Of a stretch of DNA of 64,000 nt, positions 31,923-40,646 are shown one piece after another. The notes under the pieces are model-generated. The model was not told where the DNA came from. It ran no database searches and saw only the letters and a program-made list of their open reading frames with translations. Where the stretch lies: contig NZ_AUFJ01000009.1 of the NCBI RefSeq assembly GCF_000426445.1, forward strand, positions 558,001 to 622,000, in the 5' to 3' direction. Each line of letters starts with the position of its first letter. The stretch's first letter is position 1. A program made the translations under genes and the position numbers. The stretch comes from Brevibacterium album DSM 18261 (lineage in GTDB: Bacteria > Actinomycetota > Actinomycetes > Actinomycetales > Brevibacteriaceae).

Positions 31923-33326
31923 ATGGGAACCCTCAGCAGACTTGCACTCACCACCACAGCGGCCCTCGCACTCGTGGTGTCCGGCTTCGGCACGGTCCAC
32001 GCGGCACCGGACTCCGCAGATCAGGTCCCGGCGCAGGTCGCCGCTCCGACGGACGAGTCCGAGGAGACCACTCCGCCGGAGGGGGATCCCGCCCCGGAAC
32101 CGGATCCCGGCACGCCCCCGGCCGAGGACGGCACGGGAGACGAGCAGACGCCCGGCGAGGAGACCTCGGCCCCGGAATCGCCCTCGGACGAGCCGTCGTC
32201 GGAGGAACCCACCGAGGAGGCGCACGACCCCGTCGTCAGCCTTGCGACGACAGAGATCACGGTCGAGGATCTCAGCGCCCACGGACTCACCTACAGCGGC
32301 TCCGGCTTCGAGCCGCACGCGAGCCTCGTCGCCACGGCCGCCTACCGGGACTCCGGCACCCTCTACCTGGAGGAGATCACCGCGGACGCGAACGGCGAGA
32401 TCTCGGGGATCGTCCTCCCCGAAGGCGTCGAGCCCGTCCCCGGCGAGGCGGTGCTCTCGATCCTCGAGAGCGGCGAGGGCCCCAGCGTCCTCGCCGAGGC
32501 GCCCTTCACCATCGTGGACGAGGAACCTCCGGACGAGCCGGTCGTGAGCCTCGCGAAATCGGAGGTCACCGCGACCGAGCTCGCCTCCGAGGGGCTTGCA
32601 TTCAGCGGTTCCGGCTTCGAGCCGGACACCGGTGTCGTGGCGCTGGCCGCCTATGCCGATTCGCAGGCCCACATCTACCTCGAAGAGCTGACCACTGATT
32701 CCGAGGGGCGGCTCTCCGGTGTCATCGACCCGCCCTACGGCGAGATGGCTCCGGGCACGGCGGTGCTCTCGATCCTCGAGAGCGGTGAGGGTCCCAGCGT
32801 CCTCGCCGAGGCCCGCTTCACGATCGTCGATGACGGCACGACCCCCGACCCGGGCCTCGAACCCGCCCTCACGGTGTCGCCCGAGTCGATCTCCGCCCAG
32901 GCCTTCACGGATGCGGAGAACGGGGGCGTGACCCTCACCGTCACCGCCTGCCGCCCCGGGGACGAGGCGCACTTCCTGGTCACCCCGGACGATGAGGAGA
33001 TCGTCGCATTCGAGGACGTGCAGACGCTCGACGCCGAGGGCAGCGCCTCCGTTCGGGTCTACGGTCTCGACGCCGACCGCCCCGAGGCGTACGTGGGCTC
33101 CTATGACGTCACCGTCACCTGCACCGGTCTCGCCTCCGTCGACGGCAGCTTCACCGTGACCGGCACAGGCGGTGGGAGCGGCGGCTCCGACGGCGGCACC
33201 TCCATCCCCCGGACGGGCACGGAGCTCACCGGGCTCGTGATCGGTGCGGGCCTGCTGGTCGTCGGCGGTGCGACCCTCCTGCTCACCGCCCGTCGCCAGC
33301 AGGTGAAGAGCTCCGGCACCCGCTGA
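31923..33326 (+). CDS. Sortase-anchored surface protein with two tandem repeats
   Basis: 467 residues. A signal peptide (to ~residue 30), then an acidic Pro/Glu/Ser-rich stalk (~30-100), two homologous ~95-residue repeats each with YSGSGFEP or FSGSGFEP, a LYLEEI or IYLEEL strand and AVLSILESGEGPSVLAEA, and a third unlike domain with cysteines (TACRPGD, TVTCTG). The C-terminus is IPRTGTELTG, a hydrophobic segment, then RRQQ, an LPXTG-type cell-wall sorting signal. Ligand unknown. GGAAGGG precedes ATG 31923. Confidence 0.85.
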   Translation: MGTLSRLALTTTAALALVVSGFGTVHAAPDSADQVPAQVAAPTDESEETTPPEGDPAPEPDPGTPPAEDGTGDEQTPGEETSAPESPSDEPSSEEPTEEAHDPVVSLATTEITVEDLSAHGLTYSGSGFEPHASLVATAAYRDSGTLYLEEITADANGEISGIVLPEGVEPVPGEAVLSILESGEGPSVLAEAPFTIVDEEPPDEPVVSLAKSEVTATELASEGLAFSGSGFEPDTGVVALAAYADSQAHIYLEELTTDSEGRLSGVIDPPYGEMAPGTAVLSILESGEGPSVLAEARFTIVDDGTTPDPGLEPALTVSPESISAQAFTDAENGGVTLTVTACRPGDEAHFLVTPDDEEIVAFEDVQTLDAEGSASVRVYGLDADRPEAYVGSYDVTVTCTGLASVDGSFTVTGTGGGSGGSDGGTSIPRTGTELTGLVIGAGLLVVGGATLLLTARRQQVKSSGTR

Positions 33327-33369
33327 GCCGCAGGCGACCGCTCCGGCCGGCGGTCGTCCTGCATTCACT

Positions 33370-33407
33370 GAGGCGCCCGCCTGATCGCACGGTCAGGCGG
33401 GCGCCTC
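33370..33407. terminator. 15-bp-stem terminator after the surface-protein gene
   Basis: GAGGCGCCCGCCTGA (33370-33384) and its complement (33393-33407) flank an 8-nt loop, 43 bp beyond the stop codon. GAGGCGCC is shared with the palindrome at 31692. Confidence 0.75.
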
Positions 33408-33479
33408 GGTGCGGACCCGGCTCACCGGCAGGAGCGGGCGACCAGCCGAGCGGCACTGGCGGAGACCGCGCGCTCCTGC

Positions 33480-33485
33480 TAGCAT
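33480..33485 (+). promoter_or_regulatory. -10 box of the mgtE leader
   Basis: TAGCAT, the best -10 in the 33408-34027 gap, would start a transcript near 33492, giving a leader of about 540 nt before mgtE. A GGGAGG/CCTCCC hairpin follows at about 33497-33515. Confidence 0.4.
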
Positions 33486-33542
33486 CCGGCAGGGCCGGGA
33501 GGATCCGCCTCCCGCCGCAGTCGGAAGCGAGGTGAGTGAGCC

Positions 33543-33605
33543 GTGAACAGTGACAGTTCCAGTCGCAAGCCGGACACCACCGTCGCGTCCATGAACCCGG
33601 CCTGA
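33543..33605 (+). CDS. 20-codon ORF in the mgtE leader
   Basis: GTG 33543 preceded by GAGGTGAG (33529-33536) opens MNSDSSSRKPDTTVASMNPA, ending at TGA 33603-33605. Codon use is ordinary for this genome, but one short frame cannot be proven by that. Its position ~420 nt ahead of mgtE, with an SD-like sequence, suggests either a regulatory leader peptide or a small free peptide. Homology was not testable here. Confidence 0.4.
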   Translation: MNSDSSSRKPDTTVASMNPA

Positions 33606-34027
33606 GCGGCACCCCTCGGTCCCAGCAGCGCTCAGCTTCCCGCACGGGCGGCCCGCTCTCCCCTCTGCCCCACGTCACTCCATGTCACGGGGCCGCGGAC
33701 TGCGGGCAGGCGTTCGAGCCTCCCCCGGCTCGTCTCCGCGCACACGCACGCTGCGGGCTCCCATTCCGCTGAGCAGCACCCGGTTCCCGGTGACCGCCCG
33801 AACTCAGGTCAGTCTCCTGTGGACAGCGCCCGCGCCCACGGAACGCACGGGCCGCAGCGGGCACCCGCTCACCACCTCGACGGAGAAGCGTCCGGCATCC
33901 CGCCCACGGCCCCCGGGGCCGCCCACGGGTGCACCGCCGAGCAGCTGTGACTGCGCACCGCCGTGCACCTCGAAACCGCGCCGAGGCCGCTCACCGAGCA
34001 CCGGCCTCGGCGGGAGAAGAGGAAGCC
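33606..34027 (+). other. Remainder of the long mgtE leader, no gene seen
   Basis: About 420 bp without a convincing coding frame (the long frames here have atypical composition and no start signals). It could fold into a regulatory RNA, but I could not match the conserved blocks of the M-box Mg2+ riboswitch. Confidence 0.4.
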
Positions 34028-35386
34028 ATGACCGTCGAGAACATCCCCAGCGTCGAGGAGACCGCCTCGGACCTCATCCGCACCATCGACGACGGCGATC
34101 TCGCCTCGCTCGCGAGCACCGTCGCCGCCCTGCCCACCGGCCGGATCGTCGAGCTCGCCGGGCGTCTGAGCGAACGCGAGCTCGCCCTCATGTTCCGCCC
34201 GCTGACCAAGGACCGGGCGCTCGAGGTGTTCGAGGCCCTCTCCCCCGCCCTGCAGAGCGATCTGGTGGACGGACTGCAGGATTCGCAGGTGGCCGCGCTG
34301 TTCGCCGAGCTCGACCCGGACGACCGGGCCTGGCTCTTCGACGAGCTGCCGGCCTCGGTCGCCTCGCGCCTGCTGCGGGGCCTGCCGCCGCGCGACCGCC
34401 AGCTCACCGCCGAGGTGCTGGGCTACCCCCAGGGCTCCGTGGGCCGCCGCATGAGCCCCGAGTACGTGTCCGTCCGCCCGGACCGGACCGCGGACTGCGC
34501 GCTGCGGCGGGTCCGGGAGAAGGGGCGGGAAGCTGAGACCGTCTACACCCTGCCCGTGGTCGACGACCATCGGAGGCTCGTGGGGGTCATCAGCCTGCGC
34601 GATCTGTTCGAGGCCGAGCCCGGCACCGTCGTCGCGGACCTCATGCAGGAGCCGCATGCGGCGCAGGCCGCCTCGGACGCCGAGGAGGCCGCCCGCCGGT
34701 GCACGGAGCTCGGGCTTCTCGCGCTCCCGATCGTGGACAGCGAATCGCGCTTGGTGGGCATCCTCACGGTGGACGATGCAGTGCGCATCCTCCGCGACGC
34801 GGAGAAGGAGGACTCCGCGCGTCAGGGCGGCGTGGAGCCGCTGAGCCGCCCGTACCTCTCCACCCCGGCACTCAGCCTCATGCGCTCGCGGGTGGTGTGG
34901 CTGCTGGTCCTCGCGGTGGGCGCGACGCTCACGGTACGGGTGCTCTCCGCCTTCGAGGCCACGCTGGAGCAGGTGACGGTGCTCGCGCTGTTCGTGCCCC
35001 TGCTCATCGGCACCGGCGGGAACACCGGAAACCAGGCCGCGACCACGGTGACGCGGGCGATCGCGGTGAACGAGGTGCGCCCGCGCGATGCCCTCAGGGT
35101 CCTCGCCCGGGAGGCGAGGGTCGGCGGGAGCCTGGGAATCCTGCTGGGGACCCTCGGCTTCACGATCACGGCGGTCGTGTTCGATCCGCAGATCGGTGCG
35201 GTCATCGGCCTCACCCTGCTGGCCGTCTGCACCGCCGCCGCGACCGTGGGCGGGCTCATGCCGCTGGCGGCCCGGGCGATCGGCGCCGACCCTGCGGTCT
35301 TCTCCAACCCGTTCATCAGCACCTTCGTCGATGCCGCCGGCCTGGTCATCTACTTCGCCATCGCCCGGGCGGTGCTGGGGATCTGA
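34028..35386 (+). CDS. mgtE: MgtE-family magnesium transporter/channel
   Basis: 452 residues. An N-terminal superhelical domain (LPTGRIVELAGRLSERELALMF; FAELDPDDRAWLFDEL), two CBS modules (MSPEYVSVRPD through DLFEAE; LMQEPHAAQAAS through VDDAVRI), then five transmembrane helices with the pore signature FVPLLIGTGGNTGNQAATTVTRAI. CBS/N domains close the channel at high Mg2+. GGAAG lies before ATG 34028. The ~540-nt leader with a small ORF hints at RNA- or translation-based control. Confidence 0.95.
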   Translation: MTVENIPSVEETASDLIRTIDDGDLASLASTVAALPTGRIVELAGRLSERELALMFRPLTKDRALEVFEALSPALQSDLVDGLQDSQVAALFAELDPDDRAWLFDELPASVASRLLRGLPPRDRQLTAEVLGYPQGSVGRRMSPEYVSVRPDRTADCALRRVREKGREAETVYTLPVVDDHRRLVGVISLRDLFEAEPGTVVADLMQEPHAAQAASDAEEAARRCTELGLLALPIVDSESRLVGILTVDDAVRILRDAEKEDSARQGGVEPLSRPYLSTPALSLMRSRVVWLLVLAVGATLTVRVLSAFEATLEQVTVLALFVPLLIGTGGNTGNQAATTVTRAIAVNEVRPRDALRVLAREARVGGSLGILLGTLGFTITAVVFDPQIGAVIGLTLLAVCTAAATVGGLMPLAARAIGADPAVFSNPFISTFVDAAGLVIYFAIARAVLGI

Positions 35387-35392
35387 AGAGCC

Positions 35393-36211
35393 TCAGTTCG
35401 AGCGGGCGAGCAGCCTCAGTGCCTCGAGCTGGTGGATGTACTTCGCGAAGATCTCCCCCGCCTCGTCGTCCGCGTCCGCGGCCAGCGCTGCGATGCAGTC
35501 GGCGACGAGCTTCCGCATGGTCCCGTGCCAGTGCAGCTCCGAGACCCCGCCCAGGTCGAGCTCGAGAACCGCATTCACGTCGAAGCCGTCGAGCCATTCG
35601 CTGAACTCGCCCACCACCGCCGAGGCCCCGGACGGCAGCGCCTTCTCCGCGAGCATGTCGCGCGCCCAGTCCACCCTCGCCGAGCTCTTCACGAGGTCGG
35701 CGCGGACCCGGACGCGCAGGCTGCCGTCCTCGCGCTCGTCCTCGAGGACGGCGTCATCGTCCTCGTCGAAGGCCAGCCACCACTGGAAGGGCACCGTCCA
35801 CGCCGAGACCTGGGAGAACACGCGGTCGCCGCGCTCCTCCCGCAGCCAGGACATGCGGTTGATCGCGGCCTCGCGGCGCACTCCGCGCGGGACGAGCGGA
35901 TCCAGCAGCGCAGCCGGGACGTTCTCCTCCAGCTCCTGCAGCGCACCCCAGGAGAGCACCTCCTGCTGCACCGGCCAGGCACGGTCGATCCCGTCCGTCG
36001 TCTCCGAACCGGGCAGATAGACGCGCGTGGCCGGAGTCGGCTGCGGCACCGGGGAGGGAGGCAGCACCAGAAGCCGCCGGTCGGCATCCTGGTGGAGGCC
36101 GTCCCGCACGGTGTCGTCATTGGGGGACACCGGATCGGCCTCCCACGCCGGATGCGCGAACACCGGTTCGAACACGCGCAGGTAGACCTCGTAGGGACGT
36201 GAGAATGACAT
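35393..36211 (-). CDS. Conserved hypothetical protein
   Basis: 272 residues, soluble, acidic and tryptophan-rich (FQWWLAFDEDDDAVL, VDWARDM), with LYLRVFEPV-like start and no motif I recognise. ATG 36211 is supported by TACAGT (36224-36219 region) 7 nt upstream, a leaderless layout. It converges on mgtE with a 6-bp gap and is divergent from the DUF3073 gene, a neighbour arrangement that suggests an old actinobacterial core gene. Confidence 0.7.
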   Translation of the reverse strand: MSFSRPYEVYLRVFEPVFAHPAWEADPVSPNDDTVRDGLHQDADRRLLVLPPSPVPQPTPATRVYLPGSETTDGIDRAWPVQQEVLSWGALQELEENVPAALLDPLVPRGVRREAAINRMSWLREERGDRVFSQVSAWTVPFQWWLAFDEDDDAVLEDEREDGSLRVRVRADLVKSSARVDWARDMLAEKALPSGASAVVGEFSEWLDGFDVNAVLELDLGGVSELHWHGTMRKLVADCIAALAADADDEAGEIFAKYIHQLEALRLLARSN

Positions 36212-36348
36212 GGCCACCACTGTATCGGCACGTTCCCGCCGGACTCCGCCTCCATGCCGCATCGCACCCTCCGCGTGTCCCCACCTGTGCGTCCGCGCAC
36301 GCAGGTCCGTGCGCCGGGGGCAGAATGGCCCCCCAGGACGTTCCCGGG

Positions 36349-36354
36349 TAGAAT
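36349..36354 (+). promoter_or_regulatory. -10 box of the DUF3073 gene
   Basis: TAGAAT, about 73 bp before GTG 36428; TACAGT at 36370-36375 is a second candidate. Confidence 0.45.
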
Positions 36355-36427
36355 CCCCCAGAGTACGTTTACAGTCGGACCAGGGACCTCATCCCACCCT
36401 GGATGAGCAACGGAGGGGGTCAGGCCA

Positions 36428-36646
36428 GTGGGTCGCGGTCGTGCGAAGGCGAAGCAGATCAAGGTCGCTCGGAAGCTCAAATACTACAGCCCGGACACCG
36501 ATCTGAGCGCGCTTCAGAAGGAGCTCGGCGGAGAGTCTGCGGACGCGGGCAGCTACGGTTCGGACGATTTCGAGGACGACTACTCCGATTACGCGGAGAA
36601 GTACAACGATTTCGACGACGAGGACGACGACGCAGCCTCACGCTGA
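36428..36646 (+). CDS. DUF3073 protein
   Basis: 72 residues. Basic N-terminus MGRGRAKAKQIKVARKLKYYSP and strongly acidic C-terminus (DFEDDYSDYAEKYNDFDDED) are the DUF3073 pattern, found in actinobacteria near purM-purF. GTG 36428 follows GGAGGGGG. The opposite-charge halves suggest binding to nucleic acid or ribosomes with self-masking, but no role is established. Confidence 0.93.
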   Translation: MGRGRAKAKQIKVARKLKYYSPDTDLSALQKELGGESADAGSYGSDDFEDDYSDYAEKYNDFDDEDDDAASR

Positions 36647-36724
36647 CCCCGCGTCAGCTGCCTGACGGAGCGCGGACGGCCTCGCCGGCCACGAACACGG
36701 GCACAGGCAGAGCACAGGTGCACT

Positions 36725-36762
36725 GCGGAAGGGCCGGAACCACGTGGTTCCGGCCCTTCCGC
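36725..36762. terminator. 38-bp perfect palindromic terminator
   Basis: GCGGAAGGGCCGGAACCAC followed directly by its complement, between the DUF3073 gene and convergent purM, so it can serve both. Confidence 0.8.
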
Positions 36763-36778
36763 ATTCCGCCCGCAGCGC

Positions 36779-37900
36779 TCAGATCAGCAGCGCGGCTCCC
36801 GCGTCCACGCCCTTGGCCCCCTGCACATAGGCCTCCTCGCGCGTGTGCGCACCGTCGTCGGCGCGCACCTCGCCCAGCACCCAGGAGCCGGGGTAGGCGC
36901 GCAGCACCTCGTCCGCGCGGTCCTCGGCCACCGCGAGCACCATGCCCACACCCAGGTTCCACGTGCGCTCGCGGTCGAGCAGGGGCACCCCGCCCAGATC
37001 GCCGAGCACGCCGAACACCGGCGGGATCTCCCAGGAGTCGCGGCGCATCACGCCCACCGTCCCCCGCGGCAGCACGCGCGCCACATTGGCACTCAGCCCC
37101 CCGCCGGTCACGTGCGAGATCGAATGCACCGCACCGGGCAGCTCCTCCAGCAGCGCCAGCAGCGGCCCCGCGTACACGCGGGTGGGGGTGAGCACCTCCT
37201 CGCCCAGCGTCCGGCCGAACTCCGGCACCTCGCGGTCGAGGGACCAGCCCGCGTCCGCGATGATCCGGCGCACGAGCGAATAGCCGTTCGAGTGCAGACC
37301 GGAGGCCGGCAGGCCCACGAGCACGTCCCCGACGGCCACGCGATCCGCGCCCAGCACCTGATCCGCCTCGACCACGCCGGTGGCCGCTCCGGCCACGTCG
37401 TACTCCTCGGGGTCCAGGAGGCCGGGGTGCTCGGCGGTCTCGCCGCCCACCAGGGCCACACCCGCGCTCCGGCAGGCCTCGGCGACGCCGCGCACGATCG
37501 CGGCGATGCGCTCGGGCACCACCTTCCCGCAGGCGATGTAGTCGGTCATGAAGAGGGGCTTCGCGCCCAGCACGACGATGTCGTCGACGACCATGCCCAC
37601 GAGGTCGTGGCCGATCGTGTCGTGGATGTCGAGGGCCTGGGCCAGCGCCACCTTGGTCCCCACCCCGTCGGTGGAGGTGGCCAGCTGCGGCCGCCGGTAG
37701 TCCTTGAGCGCCGAGGCGTCGAACAGGCCGGCGAAACCGCCGACCCCGCCCACCACCTCGGGCGTGTGGGTGGCGGCGACCGCCGCTTTCATCAGCTCGA
37801 CGGCCCTGTCGCCGGACTCCACGTCGACGCCCGCCGAGGCGTACGTGGTCCCCTGCGCGGCCTGCTGCGCCGCGCCCTGTCCAGCCGTGTTCGCGGCCAT
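36779..37900 (-). CDS. purM: Phosphoribosylformylglycinamidine cyclo-ligase (AIR synthetase)
   Basis: 373 residues. Fifth step of purine synthesis, FGAM to AIR with ATP. Signatures: STDGVGTKVALAQAL, GHDLVGMVVDDIVVLGAKPLFMTDYIACGK, GGETAEHPGLL and HVTGGGLSANVARVLP. ATG 37900 begins 2 nt after the purF stop, so translation is likely coupled. A ~20-residue Ala/Gln-rich N-terminal tail precedes the conserved YASAGVDVESGDRAV. Confidence 0.96.
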   Translation of the reverse strand: MAANTAGQGAAQQAAQGTTYASAGVDVESGDRAVELMKAAVAATHTPEVVGGVGGFAGLFDASALKDYRRPQLATSTDGVGTKVALAQALDIHDTIGHDLVGMVVDDIVVLGAKPLFMTDYIACGKVVPERIAAIVRGVAEACRSAGVALVGGETAEHPGLLDPEEYDVAGAATGVVEADQVLGADRVAVGDVLVGLPASGLHSNGYSLVRRIIADAGWSLDREVPEFGRTLGEEVLTPTRVYAGPLLALLEELPGAVHSISHVTGGGLSANVARVLPRGTVGVMRRDSWEIPPVFGVLGDLGGVPLLDRERTWNLGVGMVLAVAEDRADEVLRAYPGSWVLGEVRADDGAHTREEAYVQGAKGVDAGAALLI

Positions 37901-37902
37901 CT

Positions 37903-39465
37903 TCAGCACCCCCTGCGAGTGAGTTCGAATCCCGGATTCTCGACGGGGATCGGATACTCCCCGGAGAAGCACGCCGTGCACAGCGTCGGAGCGGGCTGCC
38001 GCGTGGCCTCGATCATGCCCTCGAGGGAGATGTAGCCGAGGCTGTCCGCGCCCAGCGACTTCGCGACCTCCTCGACGGAGAGGCCGTTGGCGATGAGCTC
38101 CGCCCGCGTCGCGAAGTCGATGCCGTAGAAGCAGGGCCACTTCACCGGCGGCGAGGAGATGCGCACGTGCACCTCCGCCGCGCCCGCCTCGCGCAGCATG
38201 CGGATGACGGCGCGCTGGGTGTTGCCGCGCACGATCGAGTCGTCGATGATGACGAGCCGCTTGCCCTCGATGTTCTCGCGCACCGGGTTGAGCTTGAGCC
38301 GGATGCCGAGCTGGCGCAGGGACTGCGTGGGCTGGATGAAGGTACGGCCCACATAGGCGTTCTTCATGAGGCCCTGGCCGAAGGGGATGCCGGACTCCTC
38401 CGCATAGCCCACCGCCGCGGGCACCCCCGATTCCGGGGTGGCGATGACGAGATCGGCGTCGACGGGGTGCTCGCGCGCGAGCTGCCTGCCCATGTCCGCC
38501 CGGGAGGTGTGCACGGTGCGTCCGGCCAGCACGCTGTCCGGACGGGCCACGTAGACGTACTCGAACACGCAGTGTGCGGGGTTCTGCTCCGCGAAGCGGT
38601 GGGAGCGGAGGCCGTCCTCGTCGATCGCGATGAGCTCCCCGGGCTCCACCTCGCGCACGAAGCTCGCACCCACGATGTCCAGCGCCGCCGTCTCGGAGGC
38701 GACGACCCAGCCGCGCTCCAGGCGGCCGAGGGCCAGCGGGCGCACGCCGTAGCGGTCGCGGGCGGCGTAGAGGGTGCCCTCGTCCATGAAGACGAGGCTG
38801 AAGGCGCCCTCCAGCTGCGGGAGGAGGTCGAGTGCCGAGTCCAGGAGGGTCTCGCCCTGCGCCGAGGCGAACAGCTCGGTGATGAGCGAGGTGTCGGAGG
38901 AGGAATCGCGGACAGCGCGCGTGCGATGGGGCTTCTGAGTCGCCTCGGCGACGGTGCGCTGGTGGTGGTCGCGATAGGAGTCCGCGAGGTTCTCGAGCGT
39001 CTCCGCATTGGTGAGGTTGCCGTTGTGGGCGAGCGCCAGCGTGCCGAAGGGCGTGGGGCCGAGCGTGGGCTGCGCGTTCTCCCAGGCCGAGGCGCCGGTC
39101 GTCGCATAGCGCGTGTGGCCGACCGCGATGTGCCCGGGAAGAGTCTGCAGGTCCGACTCGCGGAAGATGCGGGAGACGAGGCCCATATCGCGGTAGACGA
39201 GGATCTGCTCGCCGTTGCTCGCGGCGATCCCGGCGGACTCCTGCCCGCGGTGCTGCAGCGCGTAGAGCGCGAAGTAGGTGAGCTTGGCGACCTCTTCGCC
39301 CGGCGCCCAGACGCCGAAGACGCCGCACTCCTCGCCGGGGGCCGACTCGAGCGGCTCTGCGGCCGCGGCGGCGTCGGGCGCGGGCGAGTCACCGGGGAGG
39401 GGAGCGTGAGGGCTGCGGTCCGTACGGGACAGGTTCACTGCGGGCACGAGGTCATTGTTCCACAT
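37903..39465 (-). CDS. purF: Amidophosphoribosyltransferase
   Basis: 520 residues; first committed step of purine synthesis. A ~47-residue propeptide-like N-terminus ends at CGVFGVWAPGE, whose cysteine is the nucleophile of the glutaminase domain after cleavage. Later LQHRGQESAG, GHTRYATTG, HNGNLTN and the PRPP loop VIIDDSIVRGNTQR are clear. C-terminal cysteines (PTLCTACFSGEY) fit the Fe-S type of PurF. ATG 39465 overlaps the end of the upstream membrane-protein gene by 14 bp. Confidence 0.95.
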   Translation of the reverse strand: MWNNDLVPAVNLSRTDRSPHAPLPGDSPAPDAAAAAEPLESAPGEECGVFGVWAPGEEVAKLTYFALYALQHRGQESAGIAASNGEQILVYRDMGLVSRIFRESDLQTLPGHIAVGHTRYATTGASAWENAQPTLGPTPFGTLALAHNGNLTNAETLENLADSYRDHHQRTVAEATQKPHRTRAVRDSSSDTSLITELFASAQGETLLDSALDLLPQLEGAFSLVFMDEGTLYAARDRYGVRPLALGRLERGWVVASETAALDIVGASFVREVEPGELIAIDEDGLRSHRFAEQNPAHCVFEYVYVARPDSVLAGRTVHTSRADMGRQLAREHPVDADLVIATPESGVPAAVGYAEESGIPFGQGLMKNAYVGRTFIQPTQSLRQLGIRLKLNPVRENIEGKRLVIIDDSIVRGNTQRAVIRMLREAGAAEVHVRISSPPVKWPCFYGIDFATRAELIANGLSVEEVAKSLGADSLGYISLEGMIEATRQPAPTLCTACFSGEYPIPVENPGFELTRRGC

Positions 39466-39982
39466 CGCGCGGCGCGGTCGCGGCGGAGTCCGCGGTGCCG
39501 CCAGGGGCGCTGTCAGCGCCTCCGGCCGAGGGGCCTCCCGAGGGAGCGCGCGGGTGCTCGCCGGCGGAGGTGCGAGTCGCCTCGGCGGGGGCGGCTTCGA
39601 CGGCGGGGGCGGAGTCGGGCTGGCCGGTGGGCTCCGCCTCGGCGGCGGCCTCTGTCTCCTGCGCTGCGGTGCGGCGACGGGCCACGTACTCCGCCTGCAC
39701 CGTGTAGGTCCGCGCGCGCTTGGCGTTGCGGCGGTCCGCGATGAGCGCGACCGTGCCCCCGAGGGCCGCGCCGAGGACGCCGAGGATCATCATGAGGATG
39801 CCGAGGGCGGCGCCGCGCGAGTACTCCGCCGTGAGCTGCGAGGTGTCCGCCGGGAGGAGGACGAGCACGCCCGCGACGAGGAAGCCCACGAGCACACCCG
39901 CCGCGATGAACATCGAGTACTTGGGGCTGCGGCGGACCTCGACCTCGAGCCGGTCCGTCATCCTGTCCCTGTTGTCTTCCAT
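39452..39982 (-). CDS. Two-TM hypothetical membrane protein
   Basis: 176 residues: cytoplasmic VEVRRSPKYSMF start, two hydrophobic segments (FIAAGVLVGFLVAGVLVLLP and ILMMILGVLGAALGGTVALI), then a basic RRNAKRARTY stretch and a long Ala/Glu/Pro-rich tail. Proteins of this shape precede purF in related genomes. ATG 39982 follows GGAGAG, and TAGACT (40035-40030) supplies a promoter, so I treat it as separate from the antitoxin-like frame, which runs into it without a stop. Confidence 0.75.
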   Translation of the reverse strand: MEDNRDRMTDRLEVEVRRSPKYSMFIAAGVLVGFLVAGVLVLLPADTSQLTAEYSRGAALGILMMILGVLGAALGGTVALIADRRNAKRARTYTVQAEYVARRRTAAQETEAAAEAEPTGQPDSAPAVEAAPAEATRTSAGEHPRAPSGGPSAGGADSAPGGTADSAATAPRDVEQ

Positions 39983-40597
39983 GCTCTCCTGCTGACTCCT
40001 GCTCCGCCGGGGTGCTGCAATGCCGGACCAGTCTAGTGGGTGGGCGCGGCGAAGGCTCTCAGGTCGGGTCGGGGGCCTGCAGCGAGGGCGGACTGCGAGA
40101 GGGAGCGGCACGGGTGAGAGCAGGGCCGAGCCGGGCGGAAGGGGCTCCTCAGCCGAAAGCCGACGGCGCTCTTCTGGCCAGAGGGGCTCGTCGAGTTCGT
40201 CCTCGAGCTCCATGAGCTCACGCGCCGCACGCACGCGCTCTGCACGCAGCTCACGCCGGAACTCGATGACCGCCTCCCTGCGCAGCCGAGTGTGCGAGCC
40301 TACGGCGTGCGAAGGCAGGCGCCCCGATCTGATGTGCTTCATGAGGGTCGGCCTGGAGATGCCGAGCATATCGGCGGCAGTGGTCGTCGTCACGATCTCC
40401 GGAACCCTGCCGATCGTAATCCCCTCACCGGCAGCAACCGACTCGAGGACCGCCTCGATGAGCGACGCGACCTCGGCAGGCAGCTCAGACCTGCGGAGAG
40501 TCCAGTCATCCTGAGTTCGCAGGGTCCTGCTCAGCAATCGACCGGTCAGCTCCGGCGTTTCCGAACCGAATGTGATGTCACGGGTGCGCGCGGACAC
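39983..40597 (-). pseudogene. Orphan excisionase/antitoxin-like DNA-binding protein, no own stop
   Basis: From GTG 40597 the first ~140 residues match the excisionase-family antitoxins paired with PIN toxins: VTTTTAADMLGISRPTLMKH (helix-turn-helix), RLPSHAVGSHTRLRREAVIEF, and helical tail RAARELMELEDELDE. In intact loci a PIN toxin gene follows at once. Here no toxin is found, the next ~65 residues are unlike the family, and the frame stays open into the membrane-protein gene (to 39452). It is either a decayed gene or a 381-residue fusion. Confidence 0.6.
40030..40035 (-). promoter_or_regulatory. -10 box ahead of the membrane protein-purF-purM operon
   Basis: TAGACT read on the minus strand (40035-40030), 48 bp before ATG 39982. 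Confidence 0.5.
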
Positions 40598-40646
40598 GGC
40601 CTCCCCGCCCGCCCCGGCTCCGGCCCCAGAGAGCTGCGCCCTGAGC

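Noticed and set aside
33283-33678. 131-codon minus-strand frame in the mgtE leader region
   Set aside because: No start signals and Arg/Trp-rich composition unlike real genes here; it also overlaps the surface-protein gene end.
33408-34027. M-box magnesium riboswitch ahead of mgtE
   Set aside because: Gene context fits, but I could not find the conserved M-box blocks (such as AGGTGAGGCTCCT or AATGGGTCAACAGG); left as an unassigned leader.
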